Of a DNA stretch of 64,000 nt, positions 44,306-52,437 are shown piece by piece. This DNA is from Sporobacter sp963663605 (GTDB taxonomy: Bacteria > Bacillota > Clostridia > Oscillospirales > Oscillospiraceae), in NCBI GenBank assembly GCA_963663605.2, contig CAXXVF010000002.1:310001-374000 (forward strand). Direction: 5' to 3'. The notes beneath the pieces were generated by a model, which was given only the letters and a program-made list of their open reading frames with translations, ran no database searches and was not told the origin of the DNA. How positions within the stretch are numbered: position 1 is the stretch's first letter; each line of letters starts with the position of its first letter. Made by a program: the position numbers and the translations under genes.

Positions 44306-44606
44306 AATTATGAGTCTGGCGCTGGCCGTTGTAACCGGTATCTTGCTTGGTGTGATTTTCTTTGGCGGCCTTTGGTGGACCATTCATAAAGGCGTTGAGT
44401 CCAAACGGCCGGGGCTTTGGTTTTTTGGCAGCCTTTTGCTACGGACGGGTATTGCTCTTGTTGGCTTCTATTTTATTGGGAATGGGCACTGGGAGCGGAT
44501 GATGGTGTGCTTATTGGGATTTGTTATGGCACGTATCATCGTGAATAAGATGACCCTGCGTAGGGAAATCAAGCAAACCCCGATCGGTACAGGAGGGCAG
44601 CCATGA
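44298..44606 (+). CDS. atpR: N-type ATPase AtpR subunit
   Basis: From the ATG at 44298 (GAGGAGGAG upstream) the product has 102 residues with three hydrophobic stretches (LAVVTGILLGVIFFGGLWWT, WFFGSLLLRTGIALVGFYFI) and the conserved Arg-containing LLLRTG and GFVMARIIV. AtpR is specific to N-type ATPases and was proposed to interact with the carboxylates of the c subunits during ring assembly. It overlaps the a-subunit gene by 4 bp. Confidence 0.87.
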   Translation: MNEIMSLALAVVTGILLGVIFFGGLWWTIHKGVESKRPGLWFFGSLLLRTGIALVGFYFIGNGHWERMMVCLLGFVMARIIVNKMTLRREIKQTPIGTGGQP

Positions 44607-45307
44607 GCCTCAGTCCTGATCAGACCATATTCTGGCAATATGGGTTTATAAAATTAAACGCTACAATTTTGTTTACATGGGGACTGATTCTCGTACTGGT
44701 CATAGGTTCAAAGCTGATTACTCGCAAGCTCTCGACAGATCTGAAGCATTCCCGTTGGCAAAACCTCCTGGAAATAATAGTCATCGGCATCGAAAAACAA
44801 ATTGAAGCGGTAGGCTTAAGTCAACCACAGAAATATCTAAGTTATCTCGGTACACTTTTCTTGTTTGTTGCAACGGCCAGTCTCTGCACGGTTATTCCCG
44901 GTTATGTTTCACCGACAGGCTCGCTGTCGACCACGACGGCTCTCGCTTTAAGCGTATTTATCGCGGTGCCGTTCTTCGGCATAAGGGATACAGGGTTGGG
45001 CAGCTACCTTCATTCGTACTTAAAGCCCACATTCATTATGCTGCCCTTCAACATAATCAGCGAGCTCTCCCGAACGCTGGCACTGGCCATCCGGTTGTTT
45101 GGCAATATGATGAGCGGGGCGATGATTATCGCTATCCTGCTTACTCTTACGCCCTTTATAATTCCAATCATCATGACAGTCCTTGGTCTTCTCACCGGCA
45201 TGGTGCAGGCTTATATTTTCAGTATACTGGCGGCGGTATATATCGCAGCAGCCACGCGCGTGAGTAAGCCAAAGCGTATGTCCGAGGCAAAAAATGAAAA
45301 CAAATAA
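44603..45307 (+). CDS. atpB: N-type ATPase a subunit
   Basis: This 234-residue polytopic protein carries the essential stator Arg in ALAIRLFGNMMSGAMI and the family segments FGIRDTGLGSYLHSYLKPT and GMVQAYIFSILAAVYIA. It forms the ion half-channels against the c ring in the membrane. Length and sequence fit the N-type family. Confidence 0.93.
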   Translation: MSLSPDQTIFWQYGFIKLNATILFTWGLILVLVIGSKLITRKLSTDLKHSRWQNLLEIIVIGIEKQIEAVGLSQPQKYLSYLGTLFLFVATASLCTVIPGYVSPTGSLSTTTALALSVFIAVPFFGIRDTGLGSYLHSYLKPTFIMLPFNIISELSRTLALAIRLFGNMMSGAMIIAILLTLTPFIIPIIMTVLGLLTGMVQAYIFSILAAVYIAAATRVSKPKRMSEAKNENK

Positions 45308-45325
45308 CACACAAAAGGAGATATT

Positions 45326-45607
45326 ATGGATAGCATGACTATTATCGCGGTGGCATCAATTGTTATTGGAGGCATCACTACCGGTTTCGGTACTGTGGCA
45401 CCTGCACTCGCGGAAGGTAAGGCGGTCGCGACGGCACTGAGTTCGCTGGCCCAGCAACCTGATGCCTCAGCAACCATCACCAGGACCTTGTTCGTGGGCC
45501 TTGCGATGATTGAATCAACGGCCATTTACTGCTTCGTGGTCTCAATGATTCTCATCTTCGCCAACCCATTCTGGAACTACATCATCGCCCAAGTTGCAGG
45601 GACGTAA
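45326..45607 (+). CDS. atpE: N-type ATPase c subunit (rotor ring)
   Basis: This 93-residue hairpin of two membrane helices has a carboxylate in each helix: Glu30 in APALAEGKAV and Glu63 in LAMIESTAIYCF, with Ser64 and Tyr68 nearby. Ser/Thr after the Glu and the Tyr match sodium-binding c subunits. A second carboxylate per site has been interpreted as proton-specific in a studied N-type ring, so the coupling ion is uncertain. An AAAGGAG site precedes the ATG. Confidence 0.94.
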   Translation: MDSMTIIAVASIVIGGITTGFGTVAPALAEGKAVATALSSLAQQPDASATITRTLFVGLAMIESTAIYCFVVSMILIFANPFWNYIIAQVAGT

Positions 45608-45610
45608 TAT

Positions 45611-46429
45611 ATGAGTATTGATTGGTTCACCGTCGTTGCGCAAATAATCAACTTTCTCATTCTGGTATGGCTGATGAAGCGATTCCTTTATAAGCCCATA
45701 CTAAAAGCTATAGACGTTCGTGAGAAACGGATTGCAACGGAACTTGCGGATGCCGATGCAAAAAAGGCTGAAGCTGAAATAGAGCGCGATGAGTTTCAAA
45801 AAAAGAATGAAGATTTCGATCGCCAGTACGCCGTGCAACTGAGTAAAGTAAGTGTTGAAGTTAAAGCCGAACGTGAGCGACTCCTAGACGAAGCTCGAAA
45901 AGAAGCCGATAATATGAGCGCCAAGCGACAAGAATTGCTGAGAAATGACGCCCATAACCTCAATAAAAGCATCAGTCTTCGGACGCAGCAGGAAGTGTTT
46001 GCCATCGCGCGAAGGGCTTTGGCAGATCTCGGAACGACGAGTTTAGAAGAACGTCTGGGTGATGTGTTCATTCGTCGCTTGAGAGAGATGGACGGTAAGG
46101 CAAAAGAAGTCCTCTCCAAGGCGCTTAAGGCCGCGACTGAGCCTTCGCTCTTGCGCAGCGCGTTTGACCTGCCCGCGGAGCAGCGCGTTACAATACAAAA
46201 TGCGCTCAACGAAACCTTCATGGGTGAAATCCACTTGCAGTTTGTGACTGCGCCAGACCTGATCAGCGGCATCGAATTCTCTGCGAATGGATACAAGATA
46301 GCATGGAACATAGCGGATTATCTGGTATCAATGGAAAAGGGCGTAGATGAACTATTAAAAGTGAAGGACAAACCTGAAGCCAAGGCCGAGACTAAATCTA
46401 TAGAGGCAATACCTGAAAAAAGGAGCTGA
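45611..46429 (+). CDS. atpF: N-type ATPase b subunit with delta-like C-terminus
   Basis: The 272-residue protein has one N-terminal membrane helix (VVAQIINFLILVWLMKRFLY), a long charged coiled coil, and a C-terminal domain. That domain (LRSAFDLPAEQRVTIQNALN, then FVTAPDLISGIEFSANGYKI) resembles the C-terminal part of F-ATPase delta. No separate delta gene exists in the operon, as is typical for N-type ATPases. The protein therefore acts as peripheral stalk and its link to F1. Confidence 0.9.
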   Translation: MSIDWFTVVAQIINFLILVWLMKRFLYKPILKAIDVREKRIATELADADAKKAEAEIERDEFQKKNEDFDRQYAVQLSKVSVEVKAERERLLDEARKEADNMSAKRQELLRNDAHNLNKSISLRTQQEVFAIARRALADLGTTSLEERLGDVFIRRLREMDGKAKEVLSKALKAATEPSLLRSAFDLPAEQRVTIQNALNETFMGEIHLQFVTAPDLISGIEFSANGYKIAWNIADYLVSMEKGVDELLKVKDKPEAKAETKSIEAIPEKRS

Positions 46430-48012
46430 TGAACATGGAAACTGAGAGCCTCAAGATCGTTTATGACAGCGTATTCGATGGGATAAGCCATGGACGGGAA
46501 GCGTTCGCTCCACAACTGACACCGCGGGAGGTGGGCAGAATCATCAGTGTCGCGACCGGTATTGCCAAGGTTTCAGGACTTCCAAGCGTTGGTTATGATG
46601 AATTGGTGGCGTTTTCCGCAGATGAACTCGGTATTGCGTTCAACTTGGACCCAGACGAAATAGGCGTCGTTCTGCTTGGAGAACACTCGCATCTCAACGC
46701 AGGAGATGAAGTCCGACGGACGGGTCGGGTTATGGATGTAGCCGTGGGTGATGGATTATTAGGGCGCGTTATCGATCCGCTTGGACGGCCGCTTGATGAC
46801 AACGGGCCGGTGGTCGATGGCAACCGTCTGCCTATTGAGCGACCTGTTACGCCCATAATTGACCGCGCACCTGTCTCAGTGCCTCTCTACACCGGGATTA
46901 AAGTTATCGATGCGCTCATTCCCATAGGTCGCGGACAGCGTGAGCTGATTCTTGGTGACCGGCAGACGGGTAAGACCGCTATTGCGATCAATACCATTCT
47001 TAATCAGCGAGACCAAAATGTAATTTGCGTTTATTGTGCAATTGGTCAGCGAGCATCCGCAGTTGCAAAGGTTGTGGCAACCTTGCGGGAAAATGGAGCG
47101 ATGGATTATACCGTCGTCGTCGTGACAGAGGGCAACGATCCTCCGGGTCTTATCTATATCGCGCCTTATGCCGCGACCAGTATTGCGGAGCATTTTATGG
47201 AAGCGGGTCGGGATGTGCTGATCATATACGACGACCTGACGCAGCACGCCCGTGCCTACCGCGAGATATCCCTCCTGCTCCGTCGGCCACCGGGCCGGGA
47301 AGCCTTCCCCGGAGACATTTTCTATATTCATTCGCGAATGCTGGAAAGGGCGACTCATTTATCTGAGGAATGCGGTGGTGGTTCGCTCACAGCTCTGCCA
47401 ATCATTGAGACTGAAGCACAGGATATTTCCGCCTACATACCTACAAACCTTATTTCTATAACAGATGGGCAGATATACCTTTCGCCGTCGCTGTTCGAAT
47501 TGGGCGTGCTCCCCGCAGTTGATGTCGGAAGATCCGTTTCGCGCGTTGGCGGAAAGGCACAGTGGGCGGCTTATCGCGGAGTGACGGGCGACCTAAAACT
47601 TGCTTATGCGCAGTTCGAAGAACTCGAGACGTTTGCTCGGTTTGGAGCGCGTATGGATGAAGCGACGCGAGAAACTATTGAGCATGGAAGGCGTATTCGC
47701 GCTTGCTTCAAACAGCCGGAATTTGCCCCGGTGTCCGTGCCCGAACAGATCGCTATACTTCTGGCGTTGGCTGCTGAACTATTTGACGCTGTACCGATTG
47801 AGAAACTGCCGGATGCCGAGCAAGTTTTGCGCAATGCGGCGGTTGACATTCCTTCAAATGTTTGCAAGAGATTCGAAACAGCAGCAAAATTGAGCGATGA
47901 GGATCGGGAAACCATTGTTGATATCGCCCGCAAATCCCTCGCCCGTTTCCAGCCAGAGTCTCAAATACAGACTAACCCCGCGACAGAGACTGCACTTAAG
48001 GAGACGCCATGA
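46429..48012 (+). CDS. atpA: N-type ATPase alpha subunit
   Basis: The 527-residue protein has the P-loop LILGDRQTGKTAIAINT, VVTEGNDPPGLIYIAPYAAT and the arginine finger region YISITDGQ-like NLISITDGQIYLSPSLFELG. It is the regulatory nucleotide-binding partner of beta. It overlaps the b-subunit stop by one base and the gamma start by 4 bp. The in-frame ATG at 46435 is an alternative start with better spacing from AAGGAG. Confidence 0.95.
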   Translation: MNMETESLKIVYDSVFDGISHGREAFAPQLTPREVGRIISVATGIAKVSGLPSVGYDELVAFSADELGIAFNLDPDEIGVVLLGEHSHLNAGDEVRRTGRVMDVAVGDGLLGRVIDPLGRPLDDNGPVVDGNRLPIERPVTPIIDRAPVSVPLYTGIKVIDALIPIGRGQRELILGDRQTGKTAIAINTILNQRDQNVICVYCAIGQRASAVAKVVATLRENGAMDYTVVVVTEGNDPPGLIYIAPYAATSIAEHFMEAGRDVLIIYDDLTQHARAYREISLLLRRPPGREAFPGDIFYIHSRMLERATHLSEECGGGSLTALPIIETEAQDISAYIPTNLISITDGQIYLSPSLFELGVLPAVDVGRSVSRVGGKAQWAAYRGVTGDLKLAYAQFEELETFARFGARMDEATRETIEHGRRIRACFKQPEFAPVSVPEQIAILLALAAELFDAVPIEKLPDAEQVLRNAAVDIPSNVCKRFETAAKLSDEDRETIVDIARKSLARFQPESQIQTNPATETALKETP

Positions 48013-48902
48013 GTGACACTACAACCAGCCTGCGACGAAAGATAAGCAGTGCAGAAGATCTTCAGTCCGTCGTTCGCACGATGAAAGCCCTGGCCGCCTC
48101 GAATATCGGGCAATACGAGGAATCTGTGCAAGCGTTAGCTGACTACTATCGTAATGTAGAACTGGGTCTAGGCATTTGTTTGCGTGAAAGTGGAACGTTG
48201 CCCTTGACAGCAGAACATAAAAACCAGACATCTGTGGGTGCGATCGGGGCAGTTGTGTTTGGTTCAGATCAAGGTCTGGTAGGTCGATTTAATGATATGG
48301 TGGCTGATTATGCAGTTGCGGCGCTCGCAGCTTTGCCCGGAAAACCAAGAATCTGGGCTGTTGGCGAGCGTGTTCATGCACGCCTGACAGACGCGGGTTT
48401 ATCGCCGGCAGGACTCTTTGATGTGCCAAATTCCATTGCGGCCGTTGCGCCGCTCGTCGGACAAATTCTTGTTGAAAGTGAGGCGCACGCCAGACAGGAA
48501 GCTGTCGCCGAACTTCATCTTTACTACAACCGCCCCACGTCAGGGGCGGGGTATGTGCCTGTCAGTCAGCAGCTACTGCCGCTGGACGAAAACTGGCGAT
48601 TAAGGCTGTCCCAACTGCAATGGCCGGCAGGAAACTTACCCGAAGTTATGGGCAGCAGCACCGAGGTCCTTCGGTCACTAATACACGAATATCTTTTTGT
48701 CTCACTTTTCCGCGCATGCGCCGAATCTCTGGCGAGTGAGAACGCGAGTCGGCTAGCGGCGATGCAGCGAGCCGATAAAAATATTGACGAATTAATGGAG
48801 GACCTCAACAGCACGTTCCATCGTTTGCGTCAGAGCGGCATTGATGAGGAACTGTTCGACGTTATTGCTGGCTTCGAGGCGTTAAAAACGAAGGAGAAGT
48901 AG
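48009..48902 (+). CDS. atpG: N-type ATPase gamma subunit
   Basis: The 297-residue protein starts TSLRRKISSAEDLQSVVRTM and contains FGSDQGLVGRFND and the C-terminal SENASRLAAMQRADKNIDEL, the two coiled-coil ends of gamma. It is the rotor shaft in F1. It completes the nine-gene set and its stop overlaps the GTG of the next gene. Confidence 0.92.
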   Translation: MSDTTTSLRRKISSAEDLQSVVRTMKALAASNIGQYEESVQALADYYRNVELGLGICLRESGTLPLTAEHKNQTSVGAIGAVVFGSDQGLVGRFNDMVADYAVAALAALPGKPRIWAVGERVHARLTDAGLSPAGLFDVPNSIAAVAPLVGQILVESEAHARQEAVAELHLYYNRPTSGAGYVPVSQQLLPLDENWRLRLSQLQWPAGNLPEVMGSSTEVLRSLIHEYLFVSLFRACAESLASENASRLAAMQRADKNIDELMEDLNSTFHRLRQSGIDEELFDVIAGFEALKTKEK

Positions 48903-49351
48903 TGAAAAATGGTATAGCTGTAGATCATAGCGGGTTTGCGCTGAAAGCGAAACTGTCTGCGGTTCTCAATGACGTCGGCTATGAAGTTACGGAGTTCGGC
49001 GCCCGTGATCTGGATGCGGAAGACGATTATACGGATTTTGTGGTGCCCTTGGTTAGGGCGGTCTCAAGGGGGAAAATCACCCGAGGCGTTGCCATATGCG
49101 GAAGCGGAGTAGGAGCCTGCGTCGCAGCCAACAAGGTGTTCGGCGTGCGTGCGGATTTAATCACAGCGTCCTTTTCCGCACGTCAGGGAGTGGAGGAAGA
49201 TGACATGAACGTGATGTGTCTGGGCGGGCAGGTCACCGGATATGCTTTAGCCTGCGACCTGGTTCAGGTGTTCTTAAACACCCATTTCAAGGGGACAGAA
49301 CGGTTCAGGCGGCGGCTCACAAAAATAGCGGCATTGGGAAATGAGGAATAG
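48902..49351 (+). CDS. rpiB: RpiB/LacAB-family sugar-phosphate isomerase
   Basis: Starting at GTG 48902 (AAGGAG upstream, one base overlap with atpG), the 149-residue protein has AVDHSGFALKAKL, the GSGVGACVAANKVFGVRADL loop and DDMNVMCLGGQVTG, all typical of RpiB. It should interconvert ribose-5-P and ribulose-5-P. In this operon it would help recycle pentose phosphates back to phosphoketolase substrates. Confidence 0.88.
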   Translation: MKNGIAVDHSGFALKAKLSAVLNDVGYEVTEFGARDLDAEDDYTDFVVPLVRAVSRGKITRGVAICGSGVGACVAANKVFGVRADLITASFSARQGVEEDDMNVMCLGGQVTGYALACDLVQVFLNTHFKGTERFRRRLTKIAALGNEE

Positions 49352-49442
49352 TTTTAATAAGAGAACATGCTTTACCTGCATTTCTGAAATTCGGTCAAAG
49401 CATGTACGATTTATAATCTAGAAAATTACGGAGGTATCATAG

Positions 49443-50525
49443 ATGAGTTCACAGGAGCTTATGGCCACTGCCAAAGCGATGGTGGCTGCGGATAAAGGAC
49501 TTTTGGCCATGGATGAGAGTACCCCCACATGTAACAGGCGTTTTGAAAAAGCGGGAATTCCTCAAACTGAAGAAAACCGTCGTTCCTATCGGGAATTGAT
49601 CGTTACCACTCCCGGGCTTGGTGAGTTTATTAGTGGCATTATCCTTTATGACGAGACCATGAGGCAGTCAAAGAAAGACGGAACCCCATTTGTTAAGGTC
49701 ATCAGCGACGCGGGAATAATTCTCGGCATCAAGGTTGATGGCGGTGCAAAGGAAATGGCAGGTCATTCCGGGGAAAAAATAACCGAAGGTCTGGACGGAT
49801 TGCGAGACCGCTTGGCAGAATACTTTCAAATGGGCGCTCGTTTCGCAAAATGGCGTGCAGTAATTACCATTGGCGATGGTCTTCCAAGCAGGGGATGTCT
49901 TGAAGCCAACGCTCAGGCACTGGCTCGTTTTGCCGCATTGTGCCAGGAAGCCGGAATGGTTCCAATAGTTGAGCCGGAAGTTTTAATGGACGGAGATCAC
50001 ACGATCGAGCGTTGCTGTGGGGCAACAGAGGAATTCCTGGTTGCCGTTTTCAACCAACTCTCCACACAAGGGGTTGATCTGGAGGGTATAATTCTGAAGC
50101 CAAACATGGTGCTTCCGGGACTGACCTGCCCTGAGCAGAAAACGACGGACGAGATAGCTGACATTACCATTAGGTGTTTCTTGCGAACTGTCCCTGCGGC
50201 CGTTCCCGGTATTGCATTGCTGTCAGGAGGGCAGCCCGGCGACCTGGCATCGGCCCGACTGAATGCTATGAATGTCAGATTTAAGTTGCGATTGCCTTGG
50301 GGGTTAGCATTTTCGTTTGGTCGCGCCATCCAACATCCGGCGTTGGAGATTTGGCGAGGCGACGAGGCAAATATTCAAGCTGCACAGCAGGTTCTTTATT
50401 ATCGAGCTAAATGCAATGTATATGCACGCCGAGGTGATTACAATGATGCAATGGAAAAGATCATAGAGTCACTTTCCATGCCACAGGCCAATCGATCCGC
50501 TGGGCAAGAAATACAAGCGGTATGA
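49443..50525 (+). CDS. Class I fructose-bisphosphate aldolase
   Basis: The 360-residue protein is a Schiff-base (eukaryote-like) aldolase: LLAMDESTPTCNRRFEKAGI at the start, FAKWRAVITIG with the active-site Lys near 147, EGIILKPNMVLPG with the Schiff-base Lys, and ALLSGGQPGDLAS. It interconverts fructose-1,6-bisphosphate with dihydroxyacetone-P and glyceraldehyde-3-P. A GGAGG site lies before the ATG. Its stop overlaps the manA start (ATGA). Confidence 0.95.
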   Translation: MSSQELMATAKAMVAADKGLLAMDESTPTCNRRFEKAGIPQTEENRRSYRELIVTTPGLGEFISGIILYDETMRQSKKDGTPFVKVISDAGIILGIKVDGGAKEMAGHSGEKITEGLDGLRDRLAEYFQMGARFAKWRAVITIGDGLPSRGCLEANAQALARFAALCQEAGMVPIVEPEVLMDGDHTIERCCGATEEFLVAVFNQLSTQGVDLEGIILKPNMVLPGLTCPEQKTTDEIADITIRCFLRTVPAAVPGIALLSGGQPGDLASARLNAMNVRFKLRLPWGLAFSFGRAIQHPALEIWRGDEANIQAAQQVLYYRAKCNVYARRGDYNDAMEKIIESLSMPQANRSAGQEIQAV

Positions 50526-51541
50526 GCATGGAAAAAAAGAACCAAGCTCTGGATCAGAGACTGCTTTATCCATTGAAATTTGAACCAATTTATGAATATC
50601 GGCTCTGGGGTGGTCGGCATTTATCCGAGTTGCTTTCCGCGCCGTTGCCCAACGAAGGCCCGATTGGCGAGGCATGGGTACTCAGTGACCGTGATGACTA
50701 CCCCAGCCGCATCGCCAATGGCCTTTTCAAAGGACAAACTATCGGTGAATTGCTGGAACAGTTTCCGGAGCAAATGCTTGGCGCTGCTGCCGGTCATTTC
50801 CGGCGGTTCCCATTACTTTTAAAGTTTCTTGATGTACACGACATGCTATCGGTTCAAGTGCATCCATCTGATCGGCAGGCAGAATATCTACAGGAGGGCG
50901 GACAGGGGAAGACTGAGGCATGGGTCGTTCTTGAGGCAGAAGAGAAAAGCCGTGTCTACGCGGGACTGAAACCAGGAACCAACGAGAAAGATTTGCGCCT
51001 GGCACTAGCAAATGGGTCGGTAGTGGATAACCTCACATGCTGTACACCAAAAGCCGGCGACGCTTTCGTTCTGCCTGCAGGCACAGTTCACGCTCTGGGC
51101 GGTGATGTTGTTGTATTCGAAGTTCAACAGAACAGCGATGTAACATTCCGCCTGTACGACTGGGAGCATATCGATCTTAAAACAGGCCAACAACGCACGT
51201 TACAAGTCGACCAGGCGCTTGCCTGTATTGATTTTACGCAAGATGCGGAAGCGCTGGTTGCTCCCTATGTGGAGAGCTCTGTACCGGTGCTGCGCGAGAA
51301 GCTCTTTAATTGTGAGTATTTTGGATTATGGCGCCTGTGCGGAGAATTACCATTCACGGTTGGTGCGGCTGGGATGCCGCGTATTCTGGTGTGTATTGCT
51401 GGCACCGGCAACTTGGATCACGATGGTAACAATTATGCCGTCGGCAAAGGAGATGTACTGCTCTTGCCAGCTGTGGTTGGCGCTTGTGCATTCAGGCCAA
51501 GCGGTACCGTGAGTCTATTTGAAATATCACTGCCAAAATAG
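50522..51541 (+). CDS. manA: Mannose-6-phosphate isomerase, class I
   Basis: The 339-residue cupin enzyme is complete, with PLKFEPIYEYRLWGGRHLSE at the N-terminus and zinc ligands in LSVQVHPSDRQAEY (Gln, His), KTEAWVVLE (Glu) and PAGTVHALGG (His). It converts mannose-6-P to fructose-6-P, feeding phosphoketolase. The ATG at 50522 overlaps the aldolase stop and suggests coupling; the ATG at 50528 is possible. This is the intact counterpart of the truncated copy at 33598. Confidence 0.93.
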   Translation: MSMEKKNQALDQRLLYPLKFEPIYEYRLWGGRHLSELLSAPLPNEGPIGEAWVLSDRDDYPSRIANGLFKGQTIGELLEQFPEQMLGAAAGHFRRFPLLLKFLDVHDMLSVQVHPSDRQAEYLQEGGQGKTEAWVVLEAEEKSRVYAGLKPGTNEKDLRLALANGSVVDNLTCCTPKAGDAFVLPAGTVHALGGDVVVFEVQQNSDVTFRLYDWEHIDLKTGQQRTLQVDQALACIDFTQDAEALVAPYVESSVPVLREKLFNCEYFGLWRLCGELPFTVGAAGMPRILVCIAGTGNLDHDGNNYAVGKGDVLLLPAVVGACAFRPSGTVSLFEISLPK

Positions 51542-51637
51542 ACTAACTACAATTGGAGGATAATCATTCGCAAGGCCCAGAATACATAAGCTATATTCCT
51601 GAAATTTGGAGGTGAAAGGACTATAAAAAAGCTCATC

Positions 51638-52372
51638 GTGTTTGATCTGGACGGTACTCTTGCATTAAGCAAATCGTCTTTAGATAGCGAAATGGCTGCT
51701 CTACTGCACGACCTTCTTGGTATTATCAAAGTGGCCGTGATCTCTGGTGGTGATTGGCCGCAGTTTAAAAAGCAGCTACTCTTCAATCTTCTCCACGACG
51801 AACGGTTGGCGAAGCTATCACTCCTTCCAACATGCGGTACAAAGTTCTACCAATATAAAGAGGATTGGGAGAAAATCTATTCTGAAGACTTTACGGCAGA
51901 TGAAAAAGAAAAAATCGTCGATTCTCTGAATACGGCACTTGGAATTTCGGGTTTCAAGACCGAAAAAAGCTGGGGAGAGGTCATTGAAGATAGGGGAAGT
52001 CAGATAACATTTTCCGCACTGGGCCAACTAGCACCTTTGGATGAAAAGGATAGATGGGATTCTGATTTCACTAAGCGGAAGAAGCTTAAAGCTATCCTTG
52101 ATACGTATATTCCCGAGTTTTCTGTCCGAATGGGCGGCACGACATCTGTTGATATCACTAAACTCAATATCGACAAAGCCTACGGCATTAAAAAGCTGCG
52201 GGATATTCTTGGAATTCCGTTGGAAGAGATGCTATTTATCGGTGATGCAATCTTCGCCGGCGGAAACGACTATCCTGTCAAAGAAGCGGGTGTTGTTTCA
52301 ATACCTGTTCGAGGACCCAATGAGACAAAACAGGTCATTCAGACAATAATTGCCTGTTTGGATGGCACTTAA
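51638..52372 (+). CDS. HAD-IIB protein, phosphomannomutase-like; ATG apparently lost
   Basis: The frame shows HAD motif I IVFDLDGTLALSKSSLD, AVISGGDWPQFKKQLLFNLL, ITFSALGQLAPLDEKDRWDS and GGTTSVDITKLNIDKAYGIK, a pattern of eukaryotic-type phosphomannomutases. It would turn mannose-1-P into mannose-6-P, the step needed between GH130 and ManA. The conserved start (KKLIVFDLDG) is preceded by ATA at 51623, with GGAGG 10 bases upstream, where relatives have ATG. Translation must start at that ATA or at GTG 51638, which would drop five residues next to motif I. Confidence 0.8.
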   Translation: MFDLDGTLALSKSSLDSEMAALLHDLLGIIKVAVISGGDWPQFKKQLLFNLLHDERLAKLSLLPTCGTKFYQYKEDWEKIYSEDFTADEKEKIVDSLNTALGISGFKTEKSWGEVIEDRGSQITFSALGQLAPLDEKDRWDSDFTKRKKLKAILDTYIPEFSVRMGGTTSVDITKLNIDKAYGIKKLRDILGIPLEEMLFIGDAIFAGGNDYPVKEAGVVSIPVRGPNETKQVIQTIIACLDGT

Positions 52373-52437
52373 TTTGAAATTTAGGGTGAGGTGTATGTGT
52401 CATAAATAGATTTGAGCTGAAGCGATTAGGGGTTGTG

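Noticed and set aside
42401..47933. Long antisense frames across the ATPase genes
   Set aside because: They have no ribosome sites or family likeness and arise from codon bias of the real plus-strand genes.
42048..48902. Ordinary F-type ATP synthase operon or V-type ATPase
   Set aside because: The order begins with beta and epsilon, includes atpQ and atpR, and lacks delta, which fits N-type ATPases. The catalytic subunits are F-type, not V-type.
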